Shown here: positions 28,144 to 38,785 of the stretch, piece by piece | How positions within the stretch are numbered: position 1 is the first letter of the stretch | Layout of the letters: the number at the start of each line of letters is the position of its first letter | From: an uncultured bacterium | Lineage (GTDB): Bacteria > Atribacterota > Atribacteria > Atribacterales > Caldatribacteriaceae | Reading direction: 5' to 3' | Assembly: GCA_937922705.1 (NCBI GenBank) | Contig: CALAIW010000007.1 | Location: 1-64,000 of the forward strand | Length of the DNA: 64,000 nucleotides | The notes under the pieces: model-generated | Database searches by the model: none | What the model was told of the DNA's origin: nothing | What the model saw: the letters and a program-made list of their open reading frames with translations, nothing else | Position numbers and translations under genes: made by a program

Positions 28144-29114
28144 GGGTATTTCTTTCTTGGAAAAGAGCATTACCGTCCCTTGGGGTAGTTCGAGAAAAGA
28201 CGAAGATTGTTCTTGCTCGGAACCTCAGTGGTCTTCCTTTTCCTTCCTCGCGTTTTTTCCGCCCAGTTTTTGCTGAAGAGGTTAAGGCAAGGGTGACTGG
28301 GGTTATCACGCAGGAGGGGAAGAAGTGGAGATTTACCCAGGAAGAGAGGGCAGATGGCACAACCCTTTTTCTTCGAAAGGAAGGAAACTACAAAATAGGG
28401 ATCATTGTGAATGGAGAGGATCATCTCCGGATTTTCTTGGAACACATGTCGTCTCTGCGCCGATCTGATTTTGCAACTGTGCAACGTCTTGACCGCTTCT
28501 TGGAGCGTTTTTTGGATTATGCTTTTGACCCCCAGTGGGGATACCTTACCTCCACATCTCAGTGGATGGGAACAGGTTTGCGGATTTTTCTCTGGCTGCA
28601 TCTTCCTGCTCTTTCTTTGGTATATGGGGAGGGTGAGCTCCTTCGGTGGTTTAAAGAATATTCAGGGGTTGTAGTTTCAGGGTTTGGTGGGATGGAAAAA
28701 CCAGTAGCTCATGTGTTTGAAATTACGAATCGTTACACCCTTGGGGTTACAGAGCAAGAGATATTTGAGTGGATGTCCCATATCGAGCGAAAAGTTGTTC
28801 AATGGGAGCAGAATGTGCGGAATATCTTGCGTAGCTCAGACCTTCACCGGAGAATGCTCCTTGAAAAGCTACGAGAAGCGGGTAAAGATATTGCTCAAGA
28901 TGACGATACAAGGGATAAGAAAGTTCTTGATTTTCTTTCGCTTCTTCGCTTGGGTCAGGAAGAGGGAATATTTGCTCAAGAGTGGCGTTGTAATGAAGTG
29001 AGTACCAGGGATCTCGTAGAGGGGAGTTTGCAGGCACTTTCCTTGCGAGGAATGTGTGAGGATATACTTGAATTTTTAGGAGTTCCTGTGGGGAGGATAC
29101 GTGACGATGTTTGA
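28140..29114 (+). CDS. mcsB: McsB-like protein arginine kinase, catalytically degenerate
   Basis: A 324-residue phosphagen-kinase-fold protein in the mcsB position. Family landmarks [22 protein letters not shown] and TLGVTEQEI are kept. Key residues are not: the ATP-binding SRxR before LARN reads TKIV, the NEEDH loop reads NGEDH (near residue 90), and the TSCPTNxGTG substrate loop reads [10 protein letters not shown], losing the Cys. The RxGxxxE-type segment is also altered. McsB may therefore act as an adaptor without kinase activity. The frame is intact. Confidence 0.85.
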   Translation: MRVFLSWKRALPSLGVVREKTKIVLARNLSGLPFPSSRFFRPVFAEEVKARVTGVITQEGKKWRFTQEERADGTTLFLRKEGNYKIGIIVNGEDHLRIFLEHMSSLRRSDFATVQRLDRFLERFLDYAFDPQWGYLTSTSQWMGTGLRIFLWLHLPALSLVYGEGELLRWFKEYSGVVVSGFGGMEKPVAHVFEITNRYTLGVTEQEIFEWMSHIERKVVQWEQNVRNILRSSDLHRRMLLEKLREAGKDIAQDDDTRDKKVLDFLSLLRLGQEEGIFAQEWRCNEVSTRDLVEGSLQALSLRGMCEDILEFLGVPVGRIRDDV

Positions 29115-31566
29115 ACGGTATACTGAGAGGGCACGAAAGGTTATCATTCTCGCCCAGGATGAGGCAGTTCGCCTAAAGCACAACCATATCGGCACTGAAC
29201 ACCTCCTCCTCGGTCTTTTGCGCGAGCGAGAAGGCTTAGCGGCGAAGATTCTTGATAGCTTTGATATCACCCTGGAGCTTGTTCGGAGTGAACTTGAAAG
29301 CATGGTTGACCGAACGGAATACCAGGGGTCAAAAGAGGTTGCCTTTACGCCCCGGGCCAAGCGTGTCTTGGAGCTTGCTTTAGACGAAACCCGGCGCATG
29401 GGTCACAATTACGTCGGTACCGAGCACATCCTGCTTGGTATTCTTCGTGAGGGTGAGGGAGTAGGAGCCCAGATTCTTCGTCGTCTTGGTCTTGATCTTG
29501 AAATGGTTCGAAATCGGCTTTATGAGCTCCTCAATGAGACCTCTTCATCGCAGGAGAGCTTTCCTGACACTCCATCGCACCGGGAGAGTCGTACTCCGGT
29601 TCTTGATGAGTTTAGTCGAGACCTGACGCAGCTTGCTCTTGAGCGTAAACTTGACCCAGTTATCGGGCGAGAAAAGGAAATCGAGCGAGTTATCCAGATT
29701 TTGAGTCGGCGCACCAAGAATAACCCTGTGCTTATTGGCGAGCCAGGTGTCGGCAAAACAGCTATTGTCGAGGGTCTTGCGCAGAAAATTGTGAAAGGCG
29801 AGGTTCCAGAAATCCTCAAGGGTAAACGTGTTGTGAGTCTTGACCTTGCCGCTGTAGTTGCTGGAACAAAGTACCGTGGAGAGTTTGAAAAACGACTCAA
29901 AAAGATTATTTCTGAAATTGTACAAACCAAAGAGGTTATTCTCTTCATCGATGAGGTGCACACCCTGGTGGGGGCAGGAGCAGCAGAGGGAGCTATTGAC
30001 GCAGCGAACATCTTAAAGCCCGCTCTTGCCCGGGGAGAGCTACAGGCTATAGGGGCAACAACCATTACTGAGTACCGGAAGTATATTGAGAAGGATTCTG
30101 CTCTTGAGCGGCGGTTTCAACCGGTGTACGTTGATGAGCCATCTGTTGAGGTTACTATTTCGATCCTTCAGGGCATCCGAGAACGGTATGAGGAGCATCA
30201 CAAAGTTCGTATCACCGATGAAGCGCTGGAAGCGGCGGCAAAGCTTTCCCAGCGCTATATTTCTGACCGCTACCTCCCGGATAAAGCCATCGATGTTATG
30301 GATGAGGCAGCAAGCCGTGTCCGACTTCGCGCAACAGTGCTTCCTCCAGAGCTCAAAGAACTTGAAGCTCGAATCGAAGAGGTCCGCCGTCAAAAAGAGC
30401 GAGCAGTGCGAAACCAGGACTTTGAGGAAGCAGCTCGTTACCGGGACGAGGAGGAGCGGCTCAAGCGGAAGTATCGGGAGAGCAGGGAGGCCTGGTTGCG
30501 AGAGGTCGATGCCACAAGGCCTTTGGTGACCGAGGAAGATATTGCTGCGGTTGTCTCAAGCTGGACGGGGATTCCGGTATCGCGTCTTGCTATGGAGGAA
30601 CGAGAAAAGCTTGTCCACATGGAGGAGGAGATTCACAAGCGCATTGTGGGTCAAGAGGAAGCGGTTAAAGCAGTATGCCGGGCAATTCGCCGCTCTCGGG
30701 CTGGCCTTAAGGATCCGCGCCGTCCTATCGGTTCTTTCATCTTTCTTGGCCCCTCCGGTGTTGGAAAAACGGAATTGGCCAAAGCTCTGGCTGAGTTCCT
30801 CTTTGGACGGGAAGATGCACTTATCACTCTTGATATGTCCGAATACATGGAGAAATTCACCGTCTCGCGCCTTGTTGGTTCGCCCCCAGGATACGTGGGA
30901 TACGAAGAGGGGGGTCAGCTCACCGAAAAGGTCAGGCGACGACCGTACTCGGTGGTGCTCTTTGATGAGATCGAAAAGGCAAACCCAGAGATTTTCAACA
31001 TCCTCCTTCAAATTATGGAAGAGGGGCGTCTCACTGATGCTCAGGGCCGGGTTGTAGATTTTAAGAATACCATCATCATCATGACCTCAAACCTTGGGGC
31101 GCGGATGATTGCTTCACAAGGAGGCATTGGATTTGGTGACCGAAAAGATGAGGGACTCTCGTATCAGGAAATCAAACACCGGGTCATGGAAGAAGTCAAG
31201 CGGGTCTTCACCCCTGAGTTTCTCAATCGAGTTGACGAGATCATTGTCTTCCGACCACTGAAGCAGAAGGAGATTGAGCAGATTGTAGAGCTTCTTATGC
31301 GGGAGACGAGGAGTCGCCTGAAAGAGCAAGGAATGGACATCGAACTTACTCCGGAAGCTCGGTCCTTTATTGCACGAGAAGGATACGATCCGAACTTTGG
31401 TGCTCGTCCACTCCGTCGAGCTATCCAGCGCCTTGTAGAAGATCCTCTTTCTGAACTGATCCTTAACGGGGTCTTCAAAGAGGGCGACCGTATTGTCGTG
31501 ACCTTCGAGGACGGGAAGATTTCGTTTACCAAATTTGCGCCTCTTGAGCTTTCCCTGCAGACGTGA
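29107..31566 (+). CDS. clpC: ATP-dependent Clp protease ATPase subunit ClpC
   Basis: An 819-residue Hsp100 unfoldase that feeds substrates to ClpP. It has two Clp-N repeats (residues 1-145), the first AAA domain with GEPGVGKT, a UVR-type middle helix ([18 protein letters not shown]), the second AAA domain with GPSGVGKT and a D2-small C-terminal domain. ATG 29107 gives the family start [15 protein letters not shown] 29101 is possible. It overlaps the end of mcsB by 8 bases. Confidence 0.97.
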   Translation: MFERYTERARKVIILAQDEAVRLKHNHIGTEHLLLGLLREREGLAAKILDSFDITLELVRSELESMVDRTEYQGSKEVAFTPRAKRVLELALDETRRMGHNYVGTEHILLGILREGEGVGAQILRRLGLDLEMVRNRLYELLNETSSSQESFPDTPSHRESRTPVLDEFSRDLTQLALERKLDPVIGREKEIERVIQILSRRTKNNPVLIGEPGVGKTAIVEGLAQKIVKGEVPEILKGKRVVSLDLAAVVAGTKYRGEFEKRLKKIISEIVQTKEVILFIDEVHTLVGAGAAEGAIDAANILKPALARGELQAIGATTITEYRKYIEKDSALERRFQPVYVDEPSVEVTISILQGIRERYEEHHKVRITDEALEAAAKLSQRYISDRYLPDKAIDVMDEAASRVRLRATVLPPELKELEARIEEVRRQKERAVRNQDFEEAARYRDEEERLKRKYRESREAWLREVDATRPLVTEEDIAAVVSSWTGIPVSRLAMEEREKLVHMEEEIHKRIVGQEEAVKAVCRAIRRSRAGLKDPRRPIGSFIFLGPSGVGKTELAKALAEFLFGREDALITLDMSEYMEKFTVSRLVGSPPGYVGYEEGGQLTEKVRRRPYSVVLFDEIEKANPEIFNILLQIMEEGRLTDAQGRVVDFKNTIIIMTSNLGARMIASQGGIGFGDRKDEGLSYQEIKHRVMEEVKRVFTPEFLNRVDEIIVFRPLKQKEIEQIVELLMRETRSRLKEQGMDIELTPEARSFIAREGYDPNFGARPLRRAIQRLVEDPLSELILNGVFKEGDRIVVTFEDGKISFTKFAPLELSLQT

Positions 31567-31568
31567 CA

Positions 31569-32924
31569 ATGCGGTACGTTTGCTCTGAGTGCGGGTATTC
31601 CACCCCTAACTGGATGGGGCGCTGTCCCCAGTGCGGGGGGTGGAATACTTTTTTCATGGAGAAAAGCGAAAAGAGAAGAGAAACGAAGCAGCAGTCTTCA
31701 CAGGTCATACCCATTGCTTTTACAGAGCTCGATGAGGCTTCTCTCAGGGAGTACAATCGCTTCGCCACAGGTTTTTCCGAGGTTGATCGGGTCCTTGGGG
31801 GAGGGATTGTTGCTGGTTCTTTGATTCTTTTAAGTGGTGATCCTGGCATTGGAAAATCGACGCTCCTTTTTGAGATTGCTCACAATATGGCTCTTCAGGG
31901 AAAGCGTGTTCTTTACGTGTCAAGTGAGGAATCCCTTCCCCAAATATACCTCCGTATAAAGAGACTCAAAGCAGAGAAAACCCCAAACCTTTTCCTTCTC
32001 TCGACAAGCATTTTTGAGGATGTTCTCAGTGCTCTTGAGCATCTTGCCCCTGAGCTGGCTATTGTTGATTCTGTTCAGAATCTCTCTCGAGAAGAGGGCG
32101 ATTTCCTTCCCGGGAGTGTTGCTCTCCTTCGAGATTTCAGCGTCCGCTTCATGGAAATTGCCAAAAGCCGCAATGTAGCCCTTATTCTCGTGGGGCATGT
32201 TACCAAGGAAGGTGTTGTTGCCGGCCCAAGAACTCTGGAACATCTTGTGGATGTTGTGCTGTACCTTGAGGGGGACCCGAATCGACCATTACGATTCCTG
32301 CGGGGTATGAAAAACCGCTTTGGCTCAACCCAGGAAATTGGACTCCTTGAGCTTACTGAAGATGGTTTTGTTGAGGTTACCGATCCTTCCCGATACTTTC
32401 TCAGCGATGGAGAGGAGGCCCCCCACACTGGGGTTGCCCGAACCGTCCTTGCAGAGGGAAAAAGGGCTATGGTGGTTGAGGTTCAGTCTCTTGTGCATCC
32501 GAGTTTTCTCGATTTTCCCCGGAGGGTAAGCCTTGGTATTGACCTGAACCGAATACATCTGCTCCTTGCGGTTATCGAGAAAGTTGCTCGAATCCGTTTT
32601 TCTCGTCAGGATGTTTATGTAAGCATTGCGGGAGGGATACGCACGTTCGAAACAAGCTCTGACCTTGCACTCTGTGTGAGTCTTGTTTCTTCACGCCTTG
32701 AGCGGGAAGTACGCAAAGACACAGTTTTTTGCGGCGAAGTGGGTCTTGGGGGAGAGATTCGCTCTGTGCCTTTTCTTGAGAACCGTCTCCAAGAGGCCCT
32801 TCGAGTGGGAATTCGGCGAGCAGTTCTTGCTCGCGGTCAGGGTATACCCTCGCGGCTCAGGGAGATAGAATGCGCTTCATACGGAAACATCCTTGAGCTC
32901 TTCCAGCACGAAGGTCTCCTCTAA
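31569..32924 (+). CDS. radA: DNA repair protein RadA
   Basis: A 451-residue recombination and branch-migration ATPase. An N-terminal C4 zinc finger (CSECG and CPQCGGW), a RecA-like core with Walker A GDPGIGKST, the RadA-specific KNRFGSTQE motif and a C-terminal Lon-like domain are all present. It overlaps the clpC stop region and belongs to the same operon, as in Bacillota. Confidence 0.96.
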   Translation: MRYVCSECGYSTPNWMGRCPQCGGWNTFFMEKSEKRRETKQQSSQVIPIAFTELDEASLREYNRFATGFSEVDRVLGGGIVAGSLILLSGDPGIGKSTLLFEIAHNMALQGKRVLYVSSEESLPQIYLRIKRLKAEKTPNLFLLSTSIFEDVLSALEHLAPELAIVDSVQNLSREEGDFLPGSVALLRDFSVRFMEIAKSRNVALILVGHVTKEGVVAGPRTLEHLVDVVLYLEGDPNRPLRFLRGMKNRFGSTQEIGLLELTEDGFVEVTDPSRYFLSDGEEAPHTGVARTVLAEGKRAMVVEVQSLVHPSFLDFPRRVSLGIDLNRIHLLLAVIEKVARIRFSRQDVYVSIAGGIRTFETSSDLALCVSLVSSRLEREVRKDTVFCGEVGLGGEIRSVPFLENRLQEALRVGIRRAVLARGQGIPSRLREIECASYGNILELFQHEGLL

Positions 32925-32964
32925 GGCCTACCCCTGTCTTTCTTTGATTTACCAGGAAAATTGG

Positions 32965-32970
32965 TATAAT
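32965..32970 (+). promoter_or_regulatory. Extended -10 promoter before the PIN/TRAM gene
   Basis: TGGTATAAT (TG-N-TATAAT) with only a weak -35 match (TTTGAT, 16 bases upstream). It could give the downstream isoprenoid and tRNA synthetase genes a transcript independent of CtsR. Confidence 0.6.
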
Positions 32971-33030
32971 GGAGGAAAGATTTTGTGGGAGGCTTGAGGA
33001 TGCTCTTTGTACAGAGCGGGGGTGCTGTGT

Positions 33031-34059
33031 ATGGAAAAAGAAGATGGAGTCCTATTGGTGTTCCTTTTTTGTGTTGTCTTCATCATCTCCTTCTTACTTG
33101 CTCCATGGTCTCCTTTTTGGGACACTGTGCTTGCGCTTGGGGTTTCCGGAGGGGTTACAGTTTTGGGTATGCGGTTTGGAAAGCCTTTCAAGAAGACTCT
33201 GAATGCGGTGGGGGGGTTCTTTTCTCGCGCTTCAGCCATCGACATCCTCGTAGGCCTTGGAGGTCTCATTGTTGGGCTGGTTATCGGAGTACTCCTTACG
33301 TACCCGATATCGTTTTTGCCTTTTAAAAATGCGGCTTTGCCTCTTGTAGTTACCATCGTCTGTGGTGCTTTAGGGCTTGCTATTTTTCTTCTTCGGAAAG
33401 AAGACATTATCACCCTTTTTACTGGTCTTCCCCGAGTACGTTTTTTGCGAGGTCAGGGAGGAACGAGCAAGATTCTCGACACAAGTGCTATCGTGGATGG
33501 AAGGATTGCGGATATCTGCAAAACTGGTTTTCTCGAGGGAGAACTCATCATCCCCCGGTTTGTGCTTCGAGAACTCCAGCAGGTGGCCGACTCTCAAGAC
33601 CCTTTAAAGCGAGGCCGTGGACGCCGCGGACTTGACATCCTCAATAGAATGAGAAAAGAGAAAAAGGTTACCATTCGCATTATTGATCGTGACTTTCCCG
33701 ATATTCGGGATGTGGACGCAAAGCTCATTAAGTTGGCCAAGCTCATGGGGGCGCGGGTCATTACCAACGATTTTAATCTGAACAAAATTGCTGAGCTTGA
33801 GGGTGTGGAAGTCCTCAATATTAATGAGCTTTCCAATGCCCTTAAGCCTTATGTTCTCCCTGGAGAGGAGCTCCGAGTGCAGATTATTCGAGAGGGGAAA
33901 GAAGCGGAACAGGGTGTGGGGTACCTTGATGATGGAACCATGGTTGTGGTGGAAGAAGGGAAAAAGTACATCAATTCCGTCGTTGATACTGTTGTCACCA
34001 GTGTCTTGCAGACCCCTGCGGGACGGATGATCTTTGCTCGCCTCAAAACGAAAGGGTGA
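33031..34059 (+). CDS. Membrane PIN/TRAM-domain protein (YacL-like)
   Basis: A 342-residue protein with four N-terminal membrane helices (residues 5-125), a PIN nuclease domain and a C-terminal TRAM RNA-binding domain. The PIN acidic residues are visible in ILDTSAIVDGRIADI, in RGRRGLDIL and in IRDVDAKLIKLA, followed by GARVITNDFNLNKIA. TRAM covers VGYLDDGTMVVVEEGKKYI. This is the conserved yacL neighbour of radA and ispD. ATG 33031 is preferred over TTG 33007. Confidence 0.92.
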   Translation: MEKEDGVLLVFLFCVVFIISFLLAPWSPFWDTVLALGVSGGVTVLGMRFGKPFKKTLNAVGGFFSRASAIDILVGLGGLIVGLVIGVLLTYPISFLPFKNAALPLVVTIVCGALGLAIFLLRKEDIITLFTGLPRVRFLRGQGGTSKILDTSAIVDGRIADICKTGFLEGELIIPRFVLRELQQVADSQDPLKRGRGRRGLDILNRMRKEKKVTIRIIDRDFPDIRDVDAKLIKLAKLMGARVITNDFNLNKIAELEGVEVLNINELSNALKPYVLPGEELRVQIIREGKEAEQGVGYLDDGTMVVVEEGKKYINSVVDTVVTSVLQTPAGRMIFARLKTKG

Positions 34060-34775
34060 GGCTTCTGGGATCGCTCTTTTTTGCAGTCGTTGTCGCTGCC
34101 GGCGTGGGCGAACGCATGAATACATCGTTACCTAAACAGTATCTCCCGCTTCTTGGGAAGCCCGTCCTTGCCTATACCCTTGAGGCTTTCGAACGATGTG
34201 AAGCGATTACGGAAGTGACGGTGGTCATTCATCCTCTGCATGAAGAGATTTTCCGCCGTGAAATCCTCAAAAAGTACGATTTCCGGAAATTACGGCATTA
34301 CGTTTTTGGCGGCGCAACACGGCAGGATTCAGTATACGAGGGGATAAAGCTCTATAGAGATTGCCTTGAGGATTTTGTCCTGATTCATGATGGAGTACGT
34401 CCCCTGATAAGTGAAGGTATTATCAAGCGCTGTGTGGAGGAAGTCGCTCAGTTTGAAGCTGTGTGTGTGGCCATTCCCTCTGTGGATACCCTGAAGCTTT
34501 CTCCTGATGGAAAAACCATCGAAGGAACGCTTGATCGAAGGAAAGTATGGCGGGCACAGACTCCGCAGGCGTTTCGTGTTAGCCTTATTCTTGAAGCCTT
34601 GGAACGGGCACAAAAAGAGGGGTTCTGTGGAACTGATGACGCTTCCCTTGTCGAACGTTTAGGATTCCCGGTGCGCATAGTTCTGGGGTCTGAGGAAAAC
34701 CTAAAAATCACTACACCTCAGGATTTCCTTATTGCCGAGGAGATGCTTCGCTGGAGAATACGATGGTCACGCTAA
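34056..34775 (+). CDS. ispD: 2-C-methyl-D-erythritol 4-phosphate cytidylyltransferase
   Basis: Third step of the MEP isoprenoid pathway. The 239-residue protein has the CTP-binding AAGVGERM near the N-terminus (family AAGxGxRM), LPKQYLPLLGKPVL, HDGVRPL and WRAQTPQAF. GTG 34056 overlaps the previous stop. The 3' end overlaps ispF by 13 bases, so the two are coupled. Confidence 0.95.
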   Translation: MRLLGSLFFAVVVAAGVGERMNTSLPKQYLPLLGKPVLAYTLEAFERCEAITEVTVVIHPLHEEIFRREILKKYDFRKLRHYVFGGATRQDSVYEGIKLYRDCLEDFVLIHDGVRPLISEGIIKRCVEEVAQFEAVCVAIPSVDTLKLSPDGKTIEGTLDRRKVWRAQTPQAFRVSLILEALERAQKEGFCGTDDASLVERLGFPVRIVLGSEENLKITTPQDFLIAEEMLRWRIRWSR

Positions 34776-35251
34776 GGGTAGGTCTTGGGTATGATATCCA
34801 TCCCCTTGTGCGAGGGCGGAAACTCGTTCTTGGAGGGGTGCTCATTCCCTTCGAACAGGGACTTCTTGGGCATTCTGATGGTGATGTGGTGTGTCACGCA
34901 CTTATGGATAGTCTCCTCGGAGCCTGTGGTCTTCCTGATATTGGCTCTCTTTTCCCTCCTGACGACCCTGCCTGGAAGGATGCTAGGAGTTTGGACCTCC
35001 TTGGAAGAGTTGTGCAGGATATTAGGGGCAGGGGATGGAATATTGGGAATGTCGATATCATGCTCATTGCTGAAAAACCAAAGATTGCTCCCTTTGTGGG
35101 TCAAATTCGAGAAAATCTTTCTCAAACGCTTGGTGTCCACAAAACACAGGTTGGTTTCAAGGTGACGACCAATGAGGGCCTTGGGAGCATTGGAAGGGGT
35201 GAAGGAATGTGTTGTTTTGCTGTCAGTCTCCTCGTGCAAGAGGGACCTTAG
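34763..35251 (+). CDS. ispF: 2-C-methyl-D-erythritol 2,4-cyclodiphosphate synthase
   Basis: A 162-residue trimeric zinc enzyme of the MEP pathway. The zinc site GYDIHPL and GHSDGDVVCHALMDSLLGA, LFPPDDPAWKDARSL and the C-terminal TTNEGLGSIGRGEGM are all present. Follows ispD as in most bacteria. Confidence 0.96.
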   Translation: MVTLRVGLGYDIHPLVRGRKLVLGGVLIPFEQGLLGHSDGDVVCHALMDSLLGACGLPDIGSLFPPDDPAWKDARSLDLLGRVVQDIRGRGWNIGNVDIMLIAEKPKIAPFVGQIRENLSQTLGVHKTQVGFKVTTNEGLGSIGRGEGMCCFAVSLLVQEGP

Positions 35252-35259
35252 GGGTGCTC

Positions 35260-35964
35260 ATGGTGCTTCTTGGCATCTTTGCGGTGGCACAGAGTACCCA
35301 GGCTAAAGCTCAGTTTGCCCTTTTGGAAGAGCGGGGTGCTTGTGCCATCCTCTATGATGGTCGGGTGCTTTTCCGTGTCCGGTATCGTGGGCCGTTTGCT
35401 TCCTGTGAGGAACGGGCTCGCGTTATTCTGAAACGCCTCCAGGATGCTTTTTCCACCTCTTGGAAAAGCCCTCCCACCTTTCGCCTGGTGCGAGAAAAAA
35501 GTGGCGGTATCAGTGCCTTTTGTGGGGAAAAAAGGCTCTTCTCTGTTCTCCCAGAGGATGCGTCCTCTAACGCCTCGAATCCTTTAGATCTTGCTATGCT
35601 CTGGCTGAATAATGTGCAACTTGCTTTTTATGGGGTTTCTGGGAGGACTTTTAAGGTTGCAAGAGAGTTTGACGGTACTGCCTCATTCTGTCATCCGAAA
35701 TTTGATGGTCGGAGAACCGCCTCGGGCGAAATGTACAGCTCCTATGCCTTTACTGCGGCACATCGGACGCTTCCGGTTGGAAGTGTACTCCTCGTGACGA
35801 ATCCAAGAAACGGGAGACAAGTCGTCGTCAAGGTAAATGACCGTGGTCCTTGGAGAAAGAATCGAACGATTGATCTTTCTCTCATCGCTGCAAAAGTTCT
35901 GGGGATTGTAGAAGAAGGCATAAGTACAGTGCACATTGAGGTGATTGCGTGGCACAGAAAGTGA
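35260..35964 (+). CDS. RlpA-like double-psi beta-barrel protein
   Basis: A 234-residue exported protein. An N-terminal signal peptide (VLLGIFAVAQSTQA) is followed by a poorly conserved domain and a C-terminal RlpA barrel: ASFCHPKFDGRRTASGEMY, TAAHRTLPVGSVLLVTN, VKVNDRGPW and the catalytic-type Asp in TIDLS. RlpA proteins cleave denuded septal peptidoglycan or bind it. ATG 35260 follows AGGGGTG; upstream ATGs would overlap ispF. Confidence 0.85.
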   Translation: MVLLGIFAVAQSTQAKAQFALLEERGACAILYDGRVLFRVRYRGPFASCEERARVILKRLQDAFSTSWKSPPTFRLVREKSGGISAFCGEKRLFSVLPEDASSNASNPLDLAMLWLNNVQLAFYGVSGRTFKVAREFDGTASFCHPKFDGRRTASGEMYSSYAFTAAHRTLPVGSVLLVTNPRNGRQVVVKVNDRGPWRKNRTIDLSLIAAKVLGIVEEGISTVHIEVIAWHRK

Positions 35965-37349
35965 GAACGAGGTTTGCTCCAAGCCCAACAGGAATGCTCC
36001 ACCTTGGGGGAGCAAGAACGGCTCTCTTTAACTGGGCTTTTGCCCGGAGGGAAAAGGGAACGTTTATTTTGCGCATTGAAGATACTGATCCGGTACGGTC
36101 GCGTAGAGAATTTGAAGAGGCAATATGTGAGGACCTTTTTTGGCTTGGTCTTGACTGGGATGAGGGTCCATACCGGCAATCCGAGCGTAGACCACTCTAT
36201 GCAGAATTCTTGGGAGTGCTCCAAAAAAAGGGCCTCGTATACCCTTGTTACTGTACACAAGAGGAGCTTGAGGAAGAGCGGCATGCGGCGCTCAGGGAAG
36301 GACGTCCACCTCGTTACTCGCGTCGTTGTCTTTTCCTCTCTCCAGAAGAGCGAAGAAGGCTTGAAGAACAGGGACGAAAGCCATCCTGGCGTTTTTTTGT
36401 TCCCTCAGGGAGGACTGTAGTTGTAGAGGACCTCATACGAGGAAAAGTGACTTTTGGTACCGATGACCTTACCGATTTTATTGTTGTTCGTTCTGATGGT
36501 ATACCAACGTATAATTTTGCCTGTGTGGTTGATGACGCCCTTATGGAAATTACCCACGTTCTCCGAGGGGAGGAACATCTCTCCAATACGCCGTACCAGC
36601 TCCTTCTTTATGAGGCTTTAGGTTTTGATCCTCCTCTTTTTGGTCATGTTCCGGTCATCTGCGGTACAGACGGAGCAAAGCTCAGCAAAAGGCAAAAGGA
36701 CACAAGCATTCGCTTTTTCCGGGAGGAAGGCTTCCTCCGAGATGCCCTCTTTAATTACCTCCTTACCTTGGGACACTCCTTTCCAGAAGGGAAGGAAATC
36801 CTTCCTCGGGAAGAGCTTGTAGCTCTTTTTGACCTCAAAAGGATTAGCAGAGGGAATGCTATTTTTGACCTGGCGCGACTTTCCTGGATGAACCGAGTGT
36901 ATCTTCGAAACCTTTCCATAAGCGATCTGCGAAAGGAATTGGCTTCCTTTGCAGGAGTTTTGTGGGCGAAATGGGAACGTCTTCTTGGAGAGGAATACCT
37001 TCTGCGGCTTCTTGACCTTTTCCGAGAAGAGGCAACAACCCTTAAAGACCTTGTGGCTTCCATTGATCGGAGCTTTCAAGGTGGTGAGGTTTCCGAGGGC
37101 GAGGCCAAACGCCTCTCTGCTTTTTTGCATGCTGCCTTTTCTGCGCTCCCCGAGAACTTCTTCGAGGATGCAACAAGACTTCAAGAAGAACTCAAGAGGC
37201 TCCAAAAGGCAAGTGGTCTCCCTCCTCGGATTTTTTACCGTACTTTACGGGTTATCCTTATTGGACGAGAGGAAGGTCCGGAGATGTACCGGATTCTTTG
37301 GGCTCTTGGGAAAAAGAATGTTCTTGCAAAACTTGAAAGCAGGGAGTGA
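35949..37349 (+). CDS. gltX: Glutamyl-tRNA synthetase
   Basis: Class I synthetase of 466 residues. The HIGH signature reads MLHLGGARTALFN and the KMSKS loop reads KLSKR; RIEDTDPVRS and RGEEHLSNTPYQ are the usual tRNA-acceptor and ATP-site elements. GTG 35949 overlaps the 3' end of the RlpA-like gene. Whether it is discriminating or also charges tRNA-Gln cannot be told here. Confidence 0.95.
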   Translation: MAQKVRTRFAPSPTGMLHLGGARTALFNWAFARREKGTFILRIEDTDPVRSRREFEEAICEDLFWLGLDWDEGPYRQSERRPLYAEFLGVLQKKGLVYPCYCTQEELEEERHAALREGRPPRYSRRCLFLSPEERRRLEEQGRKPSWRFFVPSGRTVVVEDLIRGKVTFGTDDLTDFIVVRSDGIPTYNFACVVDDALMEITHVLRGEEHLSNTPYQLLLYEALGFDPPLFGHVPVICGTDGAKLSKRQKDTSIRFFREEGFLRDALFNYLLTLGHSFPEGKEILPREELVALFDLKRISRGNAIFDLARLSWMNRVYLRNLSISDLRKELASFAGVLWAKWERLLGEEYLLRLLDLFREEATTLKDLVASIDRSFQGGEVSEGEAKRLSAFLHAAFSALPENFFEDATRLQEELKRLQKASGLPPRIFYRTLRVILIGREEGPEMYRILWALGKKNVLAKLESRE

Positions 37350-37351
37350 CT

Positions 37352-38785
37352 ATGGAGATTCGCTTTTGCAACACCCTGACACTTGCTAAAGACCGTTTTA
37401 TACCTCTTGAGAGTAACCGGGTCCGTATGTACGTTTGTGGTCCTACGGTGTATGACCTTGTGCACATAGGGAACGCTAGAGTTTTTGTTCTCTTTGACGC
37501 TCTCCGGAGGTTTCTGAGAGAAGTGGGATACGAAGTGGTTTTTGTCCAGAACTTTACCGATGTGGATGACAAAATCATCAAGAAATCCCAGGAACTTGGT
37601 GTTGACCCTAAGGAAGTTGCGGAACAATACATTGAGGAGTACTGGCGTGATGCTAGAGCGCTTGGGATTGAGCAGGCTACGGTACATCCCCGTGCAACGG
37701 AACACATTCCGGAGATGATTGCCCTTATCAGAAAGCTTGAGGAAAAAGGCTTCACGTACTCTGTGGAAGGAGACGTTCTTTTCGACGTTTCCCGTTTTCC
37801 AGACTATGGGAAGCTCTCGAAGAAAAAACTTGACGAGCTCCAGGAGGGAGCACGAGTGGAAGCCCGCTACGCAAAACGGAACCCTGCTGACTTTGTACTC
37901 TGGAAGAGTGCCAAGCCAGGCGAACCTTTCTGGGAAAGTCCTTGGGGAAAAGGTCGCCCTGGCTGGCACATCGAGTGTTCCGCTATGGCGATGAGGTACC
38001 TTGGGGAAACCCTTGACATTCATGCTGGTGGTATTGACCTTGTGTTTCCGCATCATGAGAACGAGATTGCTCAGAGCGAAGCAGCTACGGGCAAGCCTTT
38101 TGTCCGGTATTTTCTCCACAATGGGTACGTTACGATCAACGCTGAGAAGATGTCCAAATCCTTAGGGAACATTATCACGGTGCGAGAACTCCTTGAACAA
38201 TACAGTGCGAAAGCAATTCGCCTTGCCCTCTTTGGGACACATTACCGCAACCCTATAAACATCGATCAGAATCTTCTTGAGGCGTCTTCTCAGTTCCTCG
38301 AGCGTATCAAAAACTTCCTTCGGAACTTTGCCTTTATCCGGAGAAAGGTGGAGGAAAACCCCAGCCGGAGGGTGGAAGGAGAGGACGACGTTCTTGGGGA
38401 AGTTGTGCATTTCCAAAAACTTTTCCTTGAGGCTCTTGCCGATGATTTCAATACCCCTCAGGCCCTTGGGGTCTTTGGGGATTTTATGCGCTTCGGAAAC
38501 CGGTATCTTCTGCCCTCGCGGGGAAGGTGGAGTGTAAAGGTTCTTGGAGCTATGGATGCTTTCCTTGGGGTTGTCGAAAGGGTTCTTGGTATTATCCCCT
38601 GGACGGAACTCGGGATGGAAGACAGAGAAGTTCAGGCACTGGTGGAGGAACGAGAGAGGGCTCGAAGGGAGAGGAATTTCGCTCTGGCTGATACCTTGCG
38701 AGAACGCATACGTGCTTTAGGGTACGTTGTGGAGGATACACCTCTTGGAGCTCGTTTTTTCCGGAGTGAGGGAAGGGAAAGGTGA
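37352..38785 (+). CDS. cysS: Cysteinyl-tRNA synthetase
   Basis: A 477-residue class I synthetase. The zinc and HIGH region reads [26 protein letters not shown] and [11 protein letters not shown] supply the other zinc ligands, and KMSKS is intact. The C-terminal DALR-type helical domain ends [16 protein letters not shown]. Overlaps gltX and rlmB ends. Confidence 0.97.
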   Translation: MEIRFCNTLTLAKDRFIPLESNRVRMYVCGPTVYDLVHIGNARVFVLFDALRRFLREVGYEVVFVQNFTDVDDKIIKKSQELGVDPKEVAEQYIEEYWRDARALGIEQATVHPRATEHIPEMIALIRKLEEKGFTYSVEGDVLFDVSRFPDYGKLSKKKLDELQEGARVEARYAKRNPADFVLWKSAKPGEPFWESPWGKGRPGWHIECSAMAMRYLGETLDIHAGGIDLVFPHHENEIAQSEAATGKPFVRYFLHNGYVTINAEKMSKSLGNIITVRELLEQYSAKAIRLALFGTHYRNPINIDQNLLEASSQFLERIKNFLRNFAFIRRKVEENPSRRVEGEDDVLGEVVHFQKLFLEALADDFNTPQALGVFGDFMRFGNRYLLPSRGRWSVKVLGAMDAFLGVVERVLGIIPWTELGMEDREVQALVEERERARRERNFALADTLRERIRALGYVVEDTPLGARFFRSEGRER

